Shown piece after piece: positions 55,876-64,000 of a stretch of DNA of 64,000 bases (position 1 is its first letter; each line of letters opens with the position of its first letter). The DNA is from Lactobacillus johnsonii (GTDB lineage Bacteria; Bacillota; Bacilli; Lactobacillales; Lactobacillaceae), in assembly GCF_014058685.1 (NCBI RefSeq), contig NZ_CP059055.1, positions 1,612,001-1,676,000 of the forward strand, in the 5' to 3' direction. A program made the translations under genes and the position numbers. Under the pieces are notes generated by a model. The model did no database searches and was not told the DNA's origin. It saw only the letters and a program-made list of their open reading frames with translations.

Positions 55876-57150
55876 CTAATACTTTCTCTTTAATGGACTT
55901 TCATCACGTTTATCATTTAATAAAACATGCTGCTTCGTAATTTCAATTAATGTTTTAGCTAAAAGAGCCATACTTTCAGTTGTTACATATTCATATGGTC
56001 CATGAAAATTTGCCCCACCATTAAATAAGTTAGGTGTAGGTATCCCCTTTTCTGAAATAAAAACGCCATCTGTTCCTCCTCGAAATGGGATAACTTTTGG
56101 CTCTAATCCAAGAGACTTATAGGCATGTAAAACTAGATTTACTACATAGGGATGCTCTTTAATCAAATCTCCTGGACTATGATATTGATCATGCATTTCA
56201 AAAGTTACTCGATTTGTTCCATACTTTTTATTCAACTTATCCACTGTACTTGTGATTAACTTTTTCTTTTGCTCAAAACCATCAGTATCAAAATCTCGAA
56301 TAATTAGTTGAATTTGTGCATGATCGACATTGCCGTTATTGGATAAAACCATAAAATAGCCATCAAAATCTTTACTATTTTCAGGGACCTCACTTGCTGG
56401 TAAAGCTTGAATAAATTCACTAGCTATCAAGGCTGCATTGACCATAAGACCGTATGCCTCGCCAGGATGAACTACTGTCCCATGAAAATCAATCGTAGCC
56501 GCTGCTGCATTGAAGGTCTCAAATGCAATATCTCCTGGATCACCATTATCTAATGTATAAGCAAATTCAACAGGAAAACGTTCCACGTTAAAACGAGCAG
56601 CACCCTTACCAATTTCCTCATCTGGGCCAAAAGCAACCCAAATATCTCCATGTTCAAGATCAGGATTTTCTTTTAAAAATTTGAGCATTCCTAGTAATCC
56701 AGCAATTCCCGCCTTATCATCTGCACCAAGTAAAGTCGTTCCATCAGCGGTAATCAATGTTTCACCTAAATGTTTTTTTAAACTAGGAAATTCACTTGTG
56801 GATAAGACACGTCCCTCTTTTAAGAAAATATCCTTTCCATCATAGTTCTGATGCACTAGCGGTTTTACATTTTCTGCATTAAAATCAGCCGTATCTACAT
56901 GTGCTACAAAACCAATTGGAGTCACTTCTTTCTTAGTTGTCTTTTTTAGTTTTCCTACTAAATAGGAATCTTCTTCTGAAAATGAAATATTTTCTAAGCC
57001 TAATTTTTCTAATTCTTTCTCAATAATTTTCAACAAGTCAACTTGACCGGCAGTCGTCGGCACCGCTGTACTTTGTTCATCTGAACGAGTATTTACTTTA
57101 CAGTATTCTATAAATTTATTTTGAATATATTTTTGATCAATTTCAGGCAT
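55876..57150 (-). CDS. pepT: Tripeptidase PepT (M20B)
   Basis: 424 residues from the ATG at 57150, which has the purine-rich GGGGATGG upstream; TTG (57165) or ATG (57159) starts are possible. Zinc ligands: GFVAHVDTADF (H, D), TLLGADDKAGIAG (D; general base E in FGPDEEIGKGA), and C-terminal GGTDGVFISEKGI with H in NLFNGGANFHG. Removes the N-terminal residue from tripeptides in the cytosol. First of five tightly packed genes. Confidence 0.95.
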   Translation of the reverse strand: MPEIDQKYIQNKFIEYCKVNTRSDEQSTAVPTTAGQVDLLKIIEKELEKLGLENISFSEEDSYLVGKLKKTTKKEVTPIGFVAHVDTADFNAENVKPLVHQNYDGKDIFLKEGRVLSTSEFPSLKKHLGETLITADGTTLLGADDKAGIAGLLGMLKFLKENPDLEHGDIWVAFGPDEEIGKGAARFNVERFPVEFAYTLDNGDPGDIAFETFNAAAATIDFHGTVVHPGEAYGLMVNAALIASEFIQALPASEVPENSKDFDGYFMVLSNNGNVDHAQIQLIIRDFDTDGFEQKKKLITSTVDKLNKKYGTNRVTFEMHDQYHSPGDLIKEHPYVVNLVLHAYKSLGLEPKVIPFRGGTDGVFISEKGIPTPNLFNGGANFHGPYEYVTTESMALLAKTLIEITKQHVLLNDKRDESPLKRKY

Positions 57151-57212
57151 TTTTACCATCCCCAAACTATTTTTAATTATATTTTAAGAAAAAATAGTTT
57201 TCTGTCAATTCA

Positions 57213-57749
57213 CTATAGTTCCGAAGCTCCACTTTCTGCATCAATTTTCTGATTTTTCCGATACACTTCTCCGTTTGTATTCTTAGGATCATCAACCAAT
57301 TTTTGTCCGGTTTCTTTTAAGTAGTATTCCACAAGTGGATAAATATCTTGAACAGTTTCATTAATTCCAGCAAAATGATGGTCTTTATCAAAAATAGCCC
57401 GATATGTGTCTACCATAAATCTTTTTTGGGTATTAGTTTGATCTACAAAATGCAATTCTTTCGCTTCACCTGTGCTTAACTTATGGAATATTTCTGTTAA
57501 TTGCTTCTTTTCACTCTCTGTTTGGCCAAGAGCCGCAATATTTTCTCCAAGTTCTGGAGGAGTATAATTCATCCCTGGTAATTGTTTATAATATGTAAAT
57601 TCTCCAGTCTTATTAAAACTGAGCAAATTGCTGGGAAACGAAGAAAGATAATTATCGAGGTCTTTTACTTTCATTAGTCCCGCATTTAACTTTACATAGT
57701 CATTACCTTGTGCAGCTTTTTTATAATTTTTAGTCCAATTTTCATTCAT
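57213..57749 (-). CDS. PAS-domain protein
   Basis: 178 residues with one PAS-like domain (about 30-145): LLSFNKTGEFTYYKQLPGMNYTPPELGENI, and the C-terminal FAGINETVQDIYPLVEYY typical of the PAS tail in DUF438/hemerythrin-linked proteins, here without those domains. It probably senses a small ligand or redox state. It lies 62 bp upstream of pepT and 69 bp downstream of pnuC, with a terminator between pnuC and this gene. Confidence 0.75.
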   Translation of the reverse strand: MNENWTKNYKKAAQGNDYVKLNAGLMKVKDLDNYLSSFPSNLLSFNKTGEFTYYKQLPGMNYTPPELGENIAALGQTESEKKQLTEIFHKLSTGEAKELHFVDQTNTQKRFMVDTYRAIFDKDHHFAGINETVQDIYPLVEYYLKETGQKLVDDPKNTNGEVYRKNQKIDAESGASEL

Positions 57750-57763
57750 TTTTGATACCTCAC

Positions 57764-57795
57764 AAATAAAAAAAGCATGTCGAACTCGACATGCT
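57764..57795 (-). terminator. pnuC terminator
   Basis: Perfect 10-bp arms AGCATGTCGA/TCGACATGCT, then seven T on the minus strand. Confidence 0.88.
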
Positions 57796-57818
57796 AATTT
57801 TAACGTATTTAATTACAT

Positions 57819-58589
57819 TTAGTCTTTAATAGCTTTTAACCCTTCACGCTTTCTTCCCATGTTAAACCATGGTGAAACAGTAAAGGCTAAAACGTCATTA
57901 ACAACGTAAATTAAGGAGTTAACAGCCATTGCTAAAGTTGCATCTCCCTGTGCATAAGTCACACCCCAAAGAATTAATTGGAAAATTCCACTAGCAGTCC
58001 ACCAGAAATATTGGTTATTGTAGCGTAAAAAACACATAATGCCAGCAGTTAATGAAATTGCAAAGCTAATAGCATCGATCCAAGGACGTGGATCGTTAGT
58101 AAACTTACCAATTAAATAGCCAGATACTGCATAAACAACTAATGTACCAACAATGGCAACAATCCATTCTTTAGCACCAAACTTACGTAAGTGATTCTTA
58201 GTATCGTCATTCCAAGATCTAACTGAAATAATAACTGGTAAATCTAAAGTTAAAATATAAGCAATTTGTTCAAAAATTGAAAGATAATTCTTAGCAGCTA
58301 GTCCTGCATAAATAAAACAAGCTGCGGAAATCAAGCCTAACCATCCATTAATTGCTTTAGTTGCATTAATGGCTAAAACACATAAAGTTCCAAGCAATGT
58401 ACCAATAAAAGTAATAACGGTTAAAGCAGTGATTTTATTTTGAATCAAAATAGCTAATTGGAAACCGAAAGCAAAGAACCAAAGCATATAATTTTGAACT
58501 GGCCATCCGTGCAATTGCTTAAATAGCCAAACGAAATAGTTATCCTTTCTTTCTTTATGATCTTCTTGTAATGATGTGGAATTGTCCAT
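57819..58589 (-). CDS. pnuC: PnuC nicotinamide riboside transporter
   Basis: 256 residues with seven or eight membrane segments and the PnuC signature NNQYFWWTASGIFQLILW (WxxW-type substrate box, near 195-212). It moves nicotinamide riboside by facilitated diffusion for NAD synthesis; lactobacilli are commonly auxotrophic for NAD precursors. RBS AGAGGAG. The leader between the promoter (58672-58699) and start is about 75 nt with a palindrome. Confidence 0.92.
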   Translation of the reverse strand: MDNSTSLQEDHKERKDNYFVWLFKQLHGWPVQNYMLWFFAFGFQLAILIQNKITALTVITFIGTLLGTLCVLAINATKAINGWLGLISAACFIYAGLAAKNYLSIFEQIAYILTLDLPVIISVRSWNDDTKNHLRKFGAKEWIVAIVGTLVVYAVSGYLIGKFTNDPRPWIDAISFAISLTAGIMCFLRYNNQYFWWTASGIFQLILWGVTYAQGDATLAMAVNSLIYVVNDVLAFTVSPWFNMGRKREGLKAIKD

Positions 58590-58620
58590 TTATTAACTCC
58601 TCTTTCTTTATATTAGGTCA

Positions 58621-58634
58621 CACAATATATTGTG
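58621..58634. promoter_or_regulatory. 14-bp palindrome in pnuC leader
   Basis: CACAATATATTGTG, a perfect palindrome, lies 31 bp upstream of the pnuC start within the transcribed leader. It could be a repressor operator or a hairpin in a small NAD+-sensing (pnuC-type) riboswitch. Neither is proven. Confidence 0.5.
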
Positions 58635-58671
58635 CCTTATCCGCATTTTTCTCAAAAAAGCATCTGTATCT

Positions 58672-58699
58672 AGTATAGTAGTTAATAAATTGAAAACAA
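58672..58699 (-). promoter_or_regulatory. pnuC promoter
   Basis: TTGTTT (58694-58699) and TATACT (58672-58677), 16-bp spacer, minus strand. Confidence 0.7.
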
Positions 58700-58747
58700 G
58701 AGTTTACAATTTTCGTTAAATATGCGGGTAAGGGTTATTCAAATTTT

Positions 58748-58762
58748 AGATAGCGCTTACTT
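58748..58762 (-). promoter_or_regulatory. cre-like site upstream of pnuC
   Basis: The minus strand reads AAGTAAGCGCTATCT, one mismatch from the 15-bp CcpA consensus WTGNAANCGNWNNCW. It lies 49 bp upstream of the pnuC -35 and could also act on the divergent adhesin. The rest of 58763-59010 is very AT-rich, with TATAAT at 58946-58951 as the likely adhesin -10. Confidence 0.5.
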
Positions 58763-59017
58763 TATTATCCTAACTGTTTTTATTTGCATTTTTATATATT
58801 TTTTATTTTTATACTTGAATAAATCACGTATTTTTTTGTGTTTATAGCTACTTTTTAAAGTCGTTTTTTTACTTTTAGCTAGATCTTTTCACTATTAGCA
58901 ATAGCCTACTTTCCCTATCTAATAATCTATTATTTAAATCTGGAGTATAATATTCTTTTAGAAAGCTAAAATGTTATTTTATTAAAAAAATCATTCATAA
59001 TCGAGGAAAGAATTAAA

Positions 59018-62000
59018 ATGAAACATAAAAATGATTTATTTTTTATTACTAAACTTAATGGGAAGGAAAAGTTTAGTTTTAGAAAAATTTCAGTTGGATT
59101 AGTTACTGTTGCTTTAGGTACAACTTTCTTTTTAGCAAGTTCTAATACTGTTCAAGCAGCAGATCAAAATAATACTGCTAGTAACCAGAATATTAGCAAG
59201 GAACTAACTTCAAATAATTCAGTCGAAACGACTCAGAAACAAGAAACTAGTTCTGAAAACAATTCACATAGTAGCGATCCAAGTACAAAAGATAATAATT
59301 CTTCAACACAATCATCTCTCACTTCTAAAAATGAAGTGACTGTCCCAACTAATCAAACTAACAATCTTAATGAAGAAACAAATCAGAATGAATCCACAGT
59401 AAGCGTTACTGGAGCTAAAACTAATGATTCTCTTATCGCTGGCGTAACTCAAGGTGCCATTAATGTGCATATCAATAATAATTCGACTACGCCACTCATT
59501 ATTAATCATGGTGAACAAGTTAACGTTTCAATTAACGATAAAAATAATCTGTTGAGCTTTAATGTAACTCCAACTAAAACTAGTGAATTTGATATGAATA
59601 GAACTGATACAGCTACTAATAAAGAATTCACTTTTACTTACACAGGAAATGATGACGGTATCTTATCCGGTTTTGATGCAACTTTTCCATTTAATGCCGA
59701 TACTACTGCTACTACCCAATACTATGAAAAATATGGTACTTATCCCGATTTAACTCTTCCCGTTACAGTTACTTTGCCTAATAAACAATCATTTATCCAA
59801 AATCTTCCAATTAAAATTAATCCTTATCAAGATAAAGTTATCAATGAGGAGATTCTCCATGGTTTTATAATCGGTCCCAAAGTTATCTGGATACCCGGAG
59901 AAGATGGCAATCCAGGCGCAAACGGAGTTTATACAGAATATGGTGCTAACTATACTGGTCCAGAACCTAGTGCAAAAGCTGACATTCCGGTTGCCCAACA
60001 AAAAGATGCTCGTCTAATGCAATATGCCATTGATTGGAACTACGGGTCATCTACCAATCCAAGTTTAAAACCACTGCTTAATGTTCTTGCTCATATTAAA
60101 TTTAGTAGCGGTCAAAGAATTCTTCCATCGACTATTAAGGTATTCAAAATTCCTTTCAATATAAAAGTAGTTGCTTCTGATGGACAAAGAATCAGTATTA
60201 ATGATTATTATTCAAAAATCTCTACGCTTTCAGAAGATACTAACTTTGAAAACTTTTTAAGAAATTCTATTTCTAATGATGGCAGAGAAATAGTTATTGA
60301 CCAAAAGGGTAACTTTACTGTTAATGGTGAAGATTATTCTAAAAATGGGCCTTACTTTATTCAGCTAGATACTCAACTTGATATAAATAAGATTCCTGAT
60401 TGGATTAACACTCCTAGCTCCGGTCCATCTATTAGTACTCCGACTACAAATGAAAACGACTGGAACCCATCTGGTTCTGGTAGTACTGCTAATACTTTTA
60501 CGCAAACCTATACTAACTTTAAACTAGATCCGACAGTAGACAGAATTATTAAAATTCGTTTTATTGATGAAAACACTAATCAAGAAATTCCAAACAGCGC
60601 TAAAAATATAATTACTGCAACTAATAGTTCAGTTCCTAATCCTACAATGGACATTATTAAAGATCTTGAAGAAAGACATTATGTTTTAGATCAAGAAGCA
60701 ACTGAAGGAAAAAATGGTAGCCATAGTGAAAATTTAACTAACTATAACATTGCTACTCAAAACTTTAAGCTTGATAGTTTGAACAATAGCTACAACAGTG
60801 AAGAAATCAACGTTAAAAATACTTCACCAAAGTATTACGTTTATCTTTATCATGAAACAAAACCTCAATCTCAAACTAGTTCAGTAACTGAAACTATTAA
60901 TTATGTTTGTGCTAATGGAACAAAAAAGGGCGAACTAGCTGCTTTACCATATACTCATACAGTTACTTATACTCGTAATGGTATCGAAGATCTTGTTACT
61001 AATTACATAGACTGGAATAGTTGGATGCCTGATTCTACCTTTAACGCAGTTAATTCACCAATTGCTTCTGATTCCGCCTATAGTCTAATTGATCCTCTAG
61101 TAGTTCCAGCAATTGAGACCAATATTAGTGAAAATGGAGAAATTACTACTCAAAATAGCATTCCACTATCTTATACTGTTAACTACTACGCTCCCGAAAA
61201 GGCCACTCTCCACTTCTACGATGACACTGACAAACAAGACTTAACAGCATACTTACTTCAAAACAATCAAACAGCTGTAATAAATGATATTTATGATAAA
61301 TCAGATAATAATTCAACTAAACAAGCAATTTCATTTGCAGGTGTAGATAAAGTTATTGACTTTTTAAACAGTAAACACTATGTATTCAGTGGAGTTAGTG
61401 GAATCGGATCAACTAGTAGTAGTGACTATTCAAAAATTTCCTATGGAAATTTTGATGACGATGAAACCCAAGATCAAAACTTTGTGCTTCATTTCAAACA
61501 TGAGACTGAGCCGATTTCAGATACTAAAGAAGTAACAGAAACAATTCATTATCTGTATGAAGATAATTCACAAGCTGCTAATGACGTAAAACATTCAGTT
61601 ACCTTTACAAAAATTGGTACTAAAGATTTGGTAACTGGTAAGGAAAACAGTAAATGGTCTGCCGTCCAAACATTTCCTGAAGTAGTATCACCAGTAATTT
61701 CTGGCTATACTCCAACTCAAAGTAAAATTGCTCCAATTAGCGTTGATCATACGTCTAATGATATAGATAAAACTGTCATTTATACTGCTAATAAACAACA
61801 AGCTACACTTAGATTTTATGATGATAGTAGTAAGAAATTTATTGATTTTGCTAAAGATTTAATTGTGACTGGATCAAGCAGCAGCCCTATTTTATTCACT
61901 ATTCCGAAAAGTTATGACTTTTCAAATTATAACTTCGTTGCTGTCAACAAAGGTGATAACCCTACTCAAACTACTGATAGTTTATCGGGTACTGCATTAA

Positions 62001-63829
62001 ATGATGTAACTTATGGCAAGTTTGATACAGATAATACAACGGATCAATATTTTATTGCTCACTTTACTCATAAGATCAGTCCAGCTAATGAAAATAAATC
62101 TATTTCGGAAAAAGCAATTCTATATGCAGAAAATGGCCCACGAAAAGATAATATTTTTAAGACCTTGAATTTAGGAAATATTAACTTTATTAGAACTGGT
62201 CAAAAAGACTTAGTTAATCAGCAAATTACGTGGGATGCTTGGAATGTTGAAAATAAAGCACAAAATATTTCCATTCCTGAAATAATTTTCAATGTTTATA
62301 AGCTCAATTCACAAAATATTTCACAGCCTTCTTCAACACTTAAAAAGTTTGAACTTAATGGTCATGAAATTTCACCTATCGAATTCGATAAAAAACAAGA
62401 TCAAGCTTTAATTATTACTCTTCCAAATAACTTTGAATTCTTAATAAAGGTACCTTATGTTCTTACCGAAAATATAACTGTAATTTATAAGGATGATACA
62501 ACTAATGAAATTTTAGAGCGCCAAGTGTTATCCGGCCAACCTGATACTAGTTCTCAATATTCTACTAAGAATACAATAACTAAGTATCTGGCTAAGAACT
62601 ATTTACTAGTATCCGATCCAACTAACCAACAAACACTTTCATTCGATAACACAGAAGATCCAGACGATCAAACTTACGTGGTTCATTTTAAACATCAATT
62701 TGAAGAAATAAATAATTCGAAAAGTATTAAGGAAACAATTAACTATATTTATGATAATGGTACAGAAGCAGCCCCTAGCTACACTAATTCGATTCAATTT
62801 GTTCAATCTGGAGAAGTAGATTTAGTAACTAACATTAGAAAAATAAAAGATTGGACACCAAGTATAAGTAGTTTTTCTGCTGTTAAATCACCTATTATTA
62901 ATGGTTATACTACCGATCACAAACAAATTGACCAACAATTTATTACTCCAAATAGTAAGGATTTAGTATTTAACGTAGTCTATACTGCTGAGCCGGTGAA
63001 ACCTACTAAGCCGGTTGAACCTACCAAGCCTGTGCAACCTACCAAACCGGTCGAGCCTACCAAGCCTGTTCAACCTACCAAACCGGTCGAGCCTACCAAG
63101 CCTGTGCAACCTACTAAACCCGTTCAACCTACCAAGCCGGTCGAGCCTACCAAGCCTGTTCAACCTACTAAACCCGTTCAACCTACCAAGCCGGTCGAGC
63201 CTACCAAGCCTGTGCAACCTACTAAGCCGGTCGAGCCTACCAAACCCGTTCAACCTACCAAACCGGTTCAACCTACTAAGCCTGTTCAACCTACTAAACC
63301 CGTTGAGCCTACTAAGCCGGTCGAGCCTACCAAACCCGTTCAACCTACTAAACCGGTCGAGCCTACCAAACCCGTTCAACCTACCAAACCGGTTCAACCT
63401 ACTAAGCCTGCTCAACCTACTAAACCCGTTGAGCCTACTAAGCCGGTCGAGCCTACCAAACCCGTTCAACCTACTAAGCCGGTCGAGCCTACCAAACCCG
63501 TTCAACCTACTAAACCGGTCGAGCCTACTAAGCCTGTTCAGCCTACCAAGCCAGTCGAACCTACTAAACCTGTTCAACCTACTAAACTTACTATCTCGAC
63601 TTCACTCCATAAATCATCTGATAAACTTACTCAACTAACTCATCAATCTTATCAGAATTCTAAGGTGAGCCGTCAAAACACTAATAATGTATCAGTTCAA
63701 AAGAAAAAGATTTTACCTCAAACTGGTACAAAAACAACGGATATAGGTATTCTTGGTTTAGCCTTTGCTACTGCAGCCTCTCTACTTGGACTTATTAGCG
63801 ATAAAGTTAACAGAAAAAAGCATAATTAA
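59018..63829 (+). CDS. YSIRK/LPXTG mucus-binding-type surface adhesin
   Basis: 1,603 residues. A YSIRK-type signal (FSFRKISVGLVTVALG, 20-36) ends near VQAADQ. A Ser/Thr/Asn-rich stretch (50-130) and a large N-terminal domain (about 130-500) follow. Then come alternating Mub repeats: MucBP-like units starting ATLHFYDD, ATLRFYDD or ITVIYKDD, and Muc_B2-like units starting VTETINYV, VTETIHYL or IKETINYI. There are 33 PTKPV(E/Q) hexapeptides (about 1327-1524) as a wall-spanning stalk, then sorting signal LPQTG (about 1566), a membrane helix and a basic tail. Sortase A should anchor it; binding of mucin is inferred from the domains. RBS GAGGAAAG. Confidence 0.93.
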   Translation: MKHKNDLFFITKLNGKEKFSFRKISVGLVTVALGTTFFLASSNTVQAADQNNTASNQNISKELTSNNSVETTQKQETSSENNSHSSDPSTKDNNSSTQSSLTSKNEVTVPTNQTNNLNEETNQNESTVSVTGAKTNDSLIAGVTQGAINVHINNNSTTPLIINHGEQVNVSINDKNNLLSFNVTPTKTSEFDMNRTDTATNKEFTFTYTGNDDGILSGFDATFPFNADTTATTQYYEKYGTYPDLTLPVTVTLPNKQSFIQNLPIKINPYQDKVINEEILHGFIIGPKVIWIPGEDGNPGANGVYTEYGANYTGPEPSAKADIPVAQQKDARLMQYAIDWNYGSSTNPSLKPLLNVLAHIKFSSGQRILPSTIKVFKIPFNIKVVASDGQRISINDYYSKISTLSEDTNFENFLRNSISNDGREIVIDQKGNFTVNGEDYSKNGPYFIQLDTQLDINKIPDWINTPSSGPSISTPTTNENDWNPSGSGSTANTFTQTYTNFKLDPTVDRIIKIRFIDENTNQEIPNSAKNIITATNSSVPNPTMDIIKDLEERHYVLDQEATEGKNGSHSENLTNYNIATQNFKLDSLNNSYNSEEINVKNTSPKYYVYLYHETKPQSQTSSVTETINYVCANGTKKGELAALPYTHTVTYTRNGIEDLVTNYIDWNSWMPDSTFNAVNSPIASDSAYSLIDPLVVPAIETNISENGEITTQNSIPLSYTVNYYAPEKATLHFYDDTDKQDLTAYLLQNNQTAVINDIYDKSDNNSTKQAISFAGVDKVIDFLNSKHYVFSGVSGIGSTSSSDYSKISYGNFDDDETQDQNFVLHFKHETEPISDTKEVTETIHYLYEDNSQAANDVKHSVTFTKIGTKDLVTGKENSKWSAVQTFPEVVSPVISGYTPTQSKIAPISVDHTSNDIDKTVIYTANKQQATLRFYDDSSKKFIDFAKDLIVTGSSSSPILFTIPKSYDFSNYNFVAVNKGDNPTQTTDSLSGTALNDVTYGKFDTDNTTDQYFIAHFTHKISPANENKSISEKAILYAENGPRKDNIFKTLNLGNINFIRTGQKDLVNQQITWDAWNVENKAQNISIPEIIFNVYKLNSQNISQPSSTLKKFELNGHEISPIEFDKKQDQALIITLPNNFEFLIKVPYVLTENITVIYKDDTTNEILERQVLSGQPDTSSQYSTKNTITKYLAKNYLLVSDPTNQQTLSFDNTEDPDDQTYVVHFKHQFEEINNSKSIKETINYIYDNGTEAAPSYTNSIQFVQSGEVDLVTNIRKIKDWTPSISSFSAVKSPIINGYTTDHKQIDQQFITPNSKDLVFNVVYTAEPVKPTKPVEPTKPVQPTKPVEPTKPVQPTKPVEPTKPVQPTKPVQPTKPVEPTKPVQPTKPVQPTKPVEPTKPVQPTKPVEPTKPVQPTKPVQPTKPVQPTKPVEPTKPVEPTKPVQPTKPVEPTKPVQPTKPVQPTKPAQPTKPVEPTKPVEPTKPVQPTKPVEPTKPVQPTKPVEPTKPVQPTKPVEPTKPVQPTKLTISTSLHKSSDKLTQLTHQSYQNSKVSRQNTNNVSVQKKKILPQTGTKTTDIGILGLAFATAASLLGLISDKVNRKKHN
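62998..63591 (+). repeat. 33 tandem 18-bp repeats encoding PTKPV(E/Q)
   Basis: Imperfect 18-bp units in frame, alternating Glu (GAG/GAA) and Gln (CAA/CAG). A higher-order 126-bp block (seven units) is repeated at 63235-63360 and 63361-63486, the second carrying a V to A change. Open frames on the other strand and frame are by-products of the periodicity. Confidence 0.95.
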
Positions 63830-63835
63830 TTATCT

Positions 63836-63868
63836 TAAAAAACGTTAGATTAATTTCTAACGTTTTTT
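63836..63868 (+). terminator. Terminator of the adhesin gene
   Basis: AAAAAACGTTAGA/TCTAACGTTTTTT hairpin followed by CT-rich sequence. Confidence 0.88.
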
Positions 63869-63951
63869 CTATAGGCATTTTTCTAGCGTTATCATTTCTA
63901 CTTTCGATATAATTTTTAATTAAGTAAGTATTTTTTGAAAGGAGATCAACC

Positions 63952-64000
63952 ATGGTTAAAGAATTCAAAGAATTTATTTCTCGGGGTAACATGATGGATT
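63952..64000 (+). CDS. mscL: Large-conductance mechanosensitive channel MscL, 5' end only
   Basis: The first 16 codons give MVKEFKEFISRGNMMD, matching the conserved MscL N-terminal helix (KEFxEFxxRGNxxD). RBS AAAGGAG lies 8 bp upstream and TATAAT at 63908-63913. The rest lies beyond the window. MscL is the emergency turgor valve. Confidence 0.85.
   Translation, partial: MVKEFKEFISRGNMMD

Noticed and set aside
52984-57150. Known SIR2-based phage defence system such as Thoeris or DSR
   Set aside because: The sirtuin is small, lacks catalytic residues, and there is no TIR, HerA or large effector partner; left as an open question only.
62998-63591. CRISPR-like regular repeat
   Set aside because: The units are contiguous 18-mers without unique spacers and lie in frame within an adhesin gene.
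62963-63638. 204- and 207-codon frames antisense to and out of frame with the PTKPV repeat
   Set aside because: They arise from the 18-bp periodicity, which leaves every frame free of stops; no RBS.

Overview
The window is low-GC Firmicute chromosome, and the rRNA, tRNA and protein content points to a Lactobacillus of the gasseri/johnsonii group. The 16S V1 region as I remember it resembles L. johnsonii more than L. gasseri, but I had no database to confirm this. Supporting signs are the LafA/LafB/LtaS lipoteichoic-acid genes, a YSIRK/LPXTG mucus-binding adhesin, the C69 dipeptidase, PepT, and tRNA genes that do not encode CCA.

The first 25.4 kb is dominated by three near-identical rRNA operons, all on the minus strand. 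Copy 1 is cut by the left edge (partial 23S, then 16S). Copies 2 and 3 are complete (16S-23S-5S), and each is followed by the same 16-tRNA cluster. Copies 2 and 3 are the ends of an apparently exact 6,633-bp direct repeat (4331-10963 and 18780-25412). Between them lie a four-gene glycolipid/lipoteichoic-acid operon (lafA, lafB, a flippase-like membrane protein, ltaS), an 11-tRNA cluster with its own strong promoter and terminator, a small hypothetical gene and an IS3-family remnant. Several tRNA genes have an unusual T-loop with C instead of U at position 55, including a variant tRNA-Asp whose canonical paralogue sits in the 11-tRNA cluster.

From 25.4 to 42.8 kb is ordinary chromosome. It holds serS with a T-box leader whose promoter lies inside the upstream acetyltransferase gene, two VTT/DedA-like membrane proteins, an alpha/beta-hydrolase overlapping an RRNPP-type regulator, an aldehyde dehydrogenase with a cre-like site, and a zinc-ribbon membrane protein. 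It continues with a HAD phosphatase, a TetR-controlled giant MMPL transporter with paired operators, a beta-lactamase-fold protein without catalytic residues, an N-acetylglucosamine-kinase-like protein, and a MarR/GNAT/GNAT set divergent from a DUF1304 protein across a 28-bp palindrome.

From 42.8 to 58.6 kb come a five-gene ABC importer operon with a beta-CASP metallo-beta-lactamase embedded in it and two tandem consensus DnaA boxes upstream, a C69 dipeptidase, a membrane-anchored nuclease, an aldo-keto reductase and an LtrA protein. A compact minus-strand operon follows (pepT, DUF3290, DUF421, a divergent sirtuin, a DEDDh-BRCT exonuclease), then a PAS protein and pnuC. The window closes with a 1,603-residue LPXTG adhesin containing 33 hexapeptide repeats and the first codons of mscL.

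No prophage, CRISPR array or recognisable restriction system is present. The least explained items are the C55 tRNAs, the sirtuin/exonuclease operon, the metallo-hydrolase inside the importer operon, and the DnaA-box pair.
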